Shown: positions 63,641-64,000 of the stretch, one piece after another
Numbering within the stretch: position 1 is the first letter of the stretch
Layout: each line of letters opens with the position of its first letter
Program-made: the position numbers and the translations under genes
Notes under the pieces: model-generated
Seen by the model: the letters and a program-made list of their open reading frames with translations, nothing else
Database searches by the model: none
Told to the model about the DNA's origin: nothing
Origin: Tretioscincus oriximinensis
Taxonomy: Eukaryota; Chordata; Lepidosauria; Squamata; Gymnophthalmidae
Assembly: GCA_022410635.1 (NCBI GenBank)
Contig: JAJVDF010000206.1
Span: 64,793-128,792 of the forward strand
Length of the DNA stretch: 64,000 bases
Direction: 5' to 3'

Positions 63641-64000
63641 GAGAGGATAGTAGGGACAAGAAAGGAAGATGCCAAAGAGATTCAGACTCGCCTTTTTGCT
63701 CCCTGAATTCTGCCTCTCTCAATCATGGATCCGGAATGTACAGATCCAGCACCCATAGCTCACCCATGACAAGGAAGAAAGGAAGACATCTCTCTAGAAT
63801 CTCTTATCCTTCTTGTGATGGGGAGGCCTACATGCTCTAAGTCCCCAATTGAGAGAAGAGAGGAGAGCTGAGAGCCCCCAACCTCCCTCTCCTCTCACAC
63901 TCAGGACAGGAAGAAACCACGGCAGCTGGTTCTCTGCTTGGATACTGCCAGTGCTAAGGGATCAACATGGTCTTGGCCAGTGCTACCTTTGCTTTGGGGC

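Overview
This is a vertebrate nuclear genome window, most likely from a squamate reptile (lizard, possibly gecko; this is inferred). The evidence is spliced genes with GT-AG introns, AT-rich introns, CR1 and L2 LINE 3' ends, tRNA-headed SINEs ending in a GCGGGGTATAA-type tail, hAT-like MITEs, and DIRS-type tyrosine-recombinase retrotransposons. There are no bacterial features, rRNA or tRNA genes, or CRISPR arrays.

Layout. (1) 1-7.3 kb is repeats: a decayed DIRS element (1-~2.61 kb), old LINE debris and a CR1 tail. (2) 7.3-26.1 kb (+) holds eight exons of a ZNF318-like zinc-finger gene whose 5' exons were not found. Its 7.2-kb intron carries a CR1 3' end split by a 5.57-kb DIRS element. (3) 26.5-29.5 kb holds a chain of phase-compatible, exon-like coding blocks that I do not recognise. 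Part of the chain is broken by stops; it could be an extended 3' end of the ZNF318-like gene or a decaying neighbour. (4) 29.5-35.2 kb is intergenic, with LINE fragments, a CpG-rich hAT MITE and a (TA)/(CATA) microsatellite. (5) 35.87-45.83 kb (+) is a complete eight-exon FAM98A (530 codons plus stop), with a GC-rich presumed promoter upstream and several transposons in its introns. (6) 46-54.4 kb is intergenic, with CR1, SINE, L2 and MITE copies. (7) 62.36-54.42 kb (-) is the 3' half of RASGRP3: linker, EF-hand pair, C1 domain and C-terminal tail in seven exons. Its REM and RasGEF exons should lie beyond position 64000.

FAM98A and RASGRP3 are convergent neighbours, as in human 2p22. The ZNF318-like gene next to FAM98A differs from the human arrangement, where ZNF318 is on chromosome 6. 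The three genes are not known to share a pathway: ZNF318-type proteins are nuclear, FAM98A is a Gly/Arg-rich RNA-associated protein, and RASGRP3 is a diacylglycerol/calcium-responsive Ras/Rap exchange factor.

The most informative structures are the nested DIRS-in-CR1 insertion with a clean, duplication-free junction, the DIRS internal complementary regions that record the circle junction, the complementary deletions of the two DIRS copies, and the unlisted exon chain downstream of the ZNF318-like gene.
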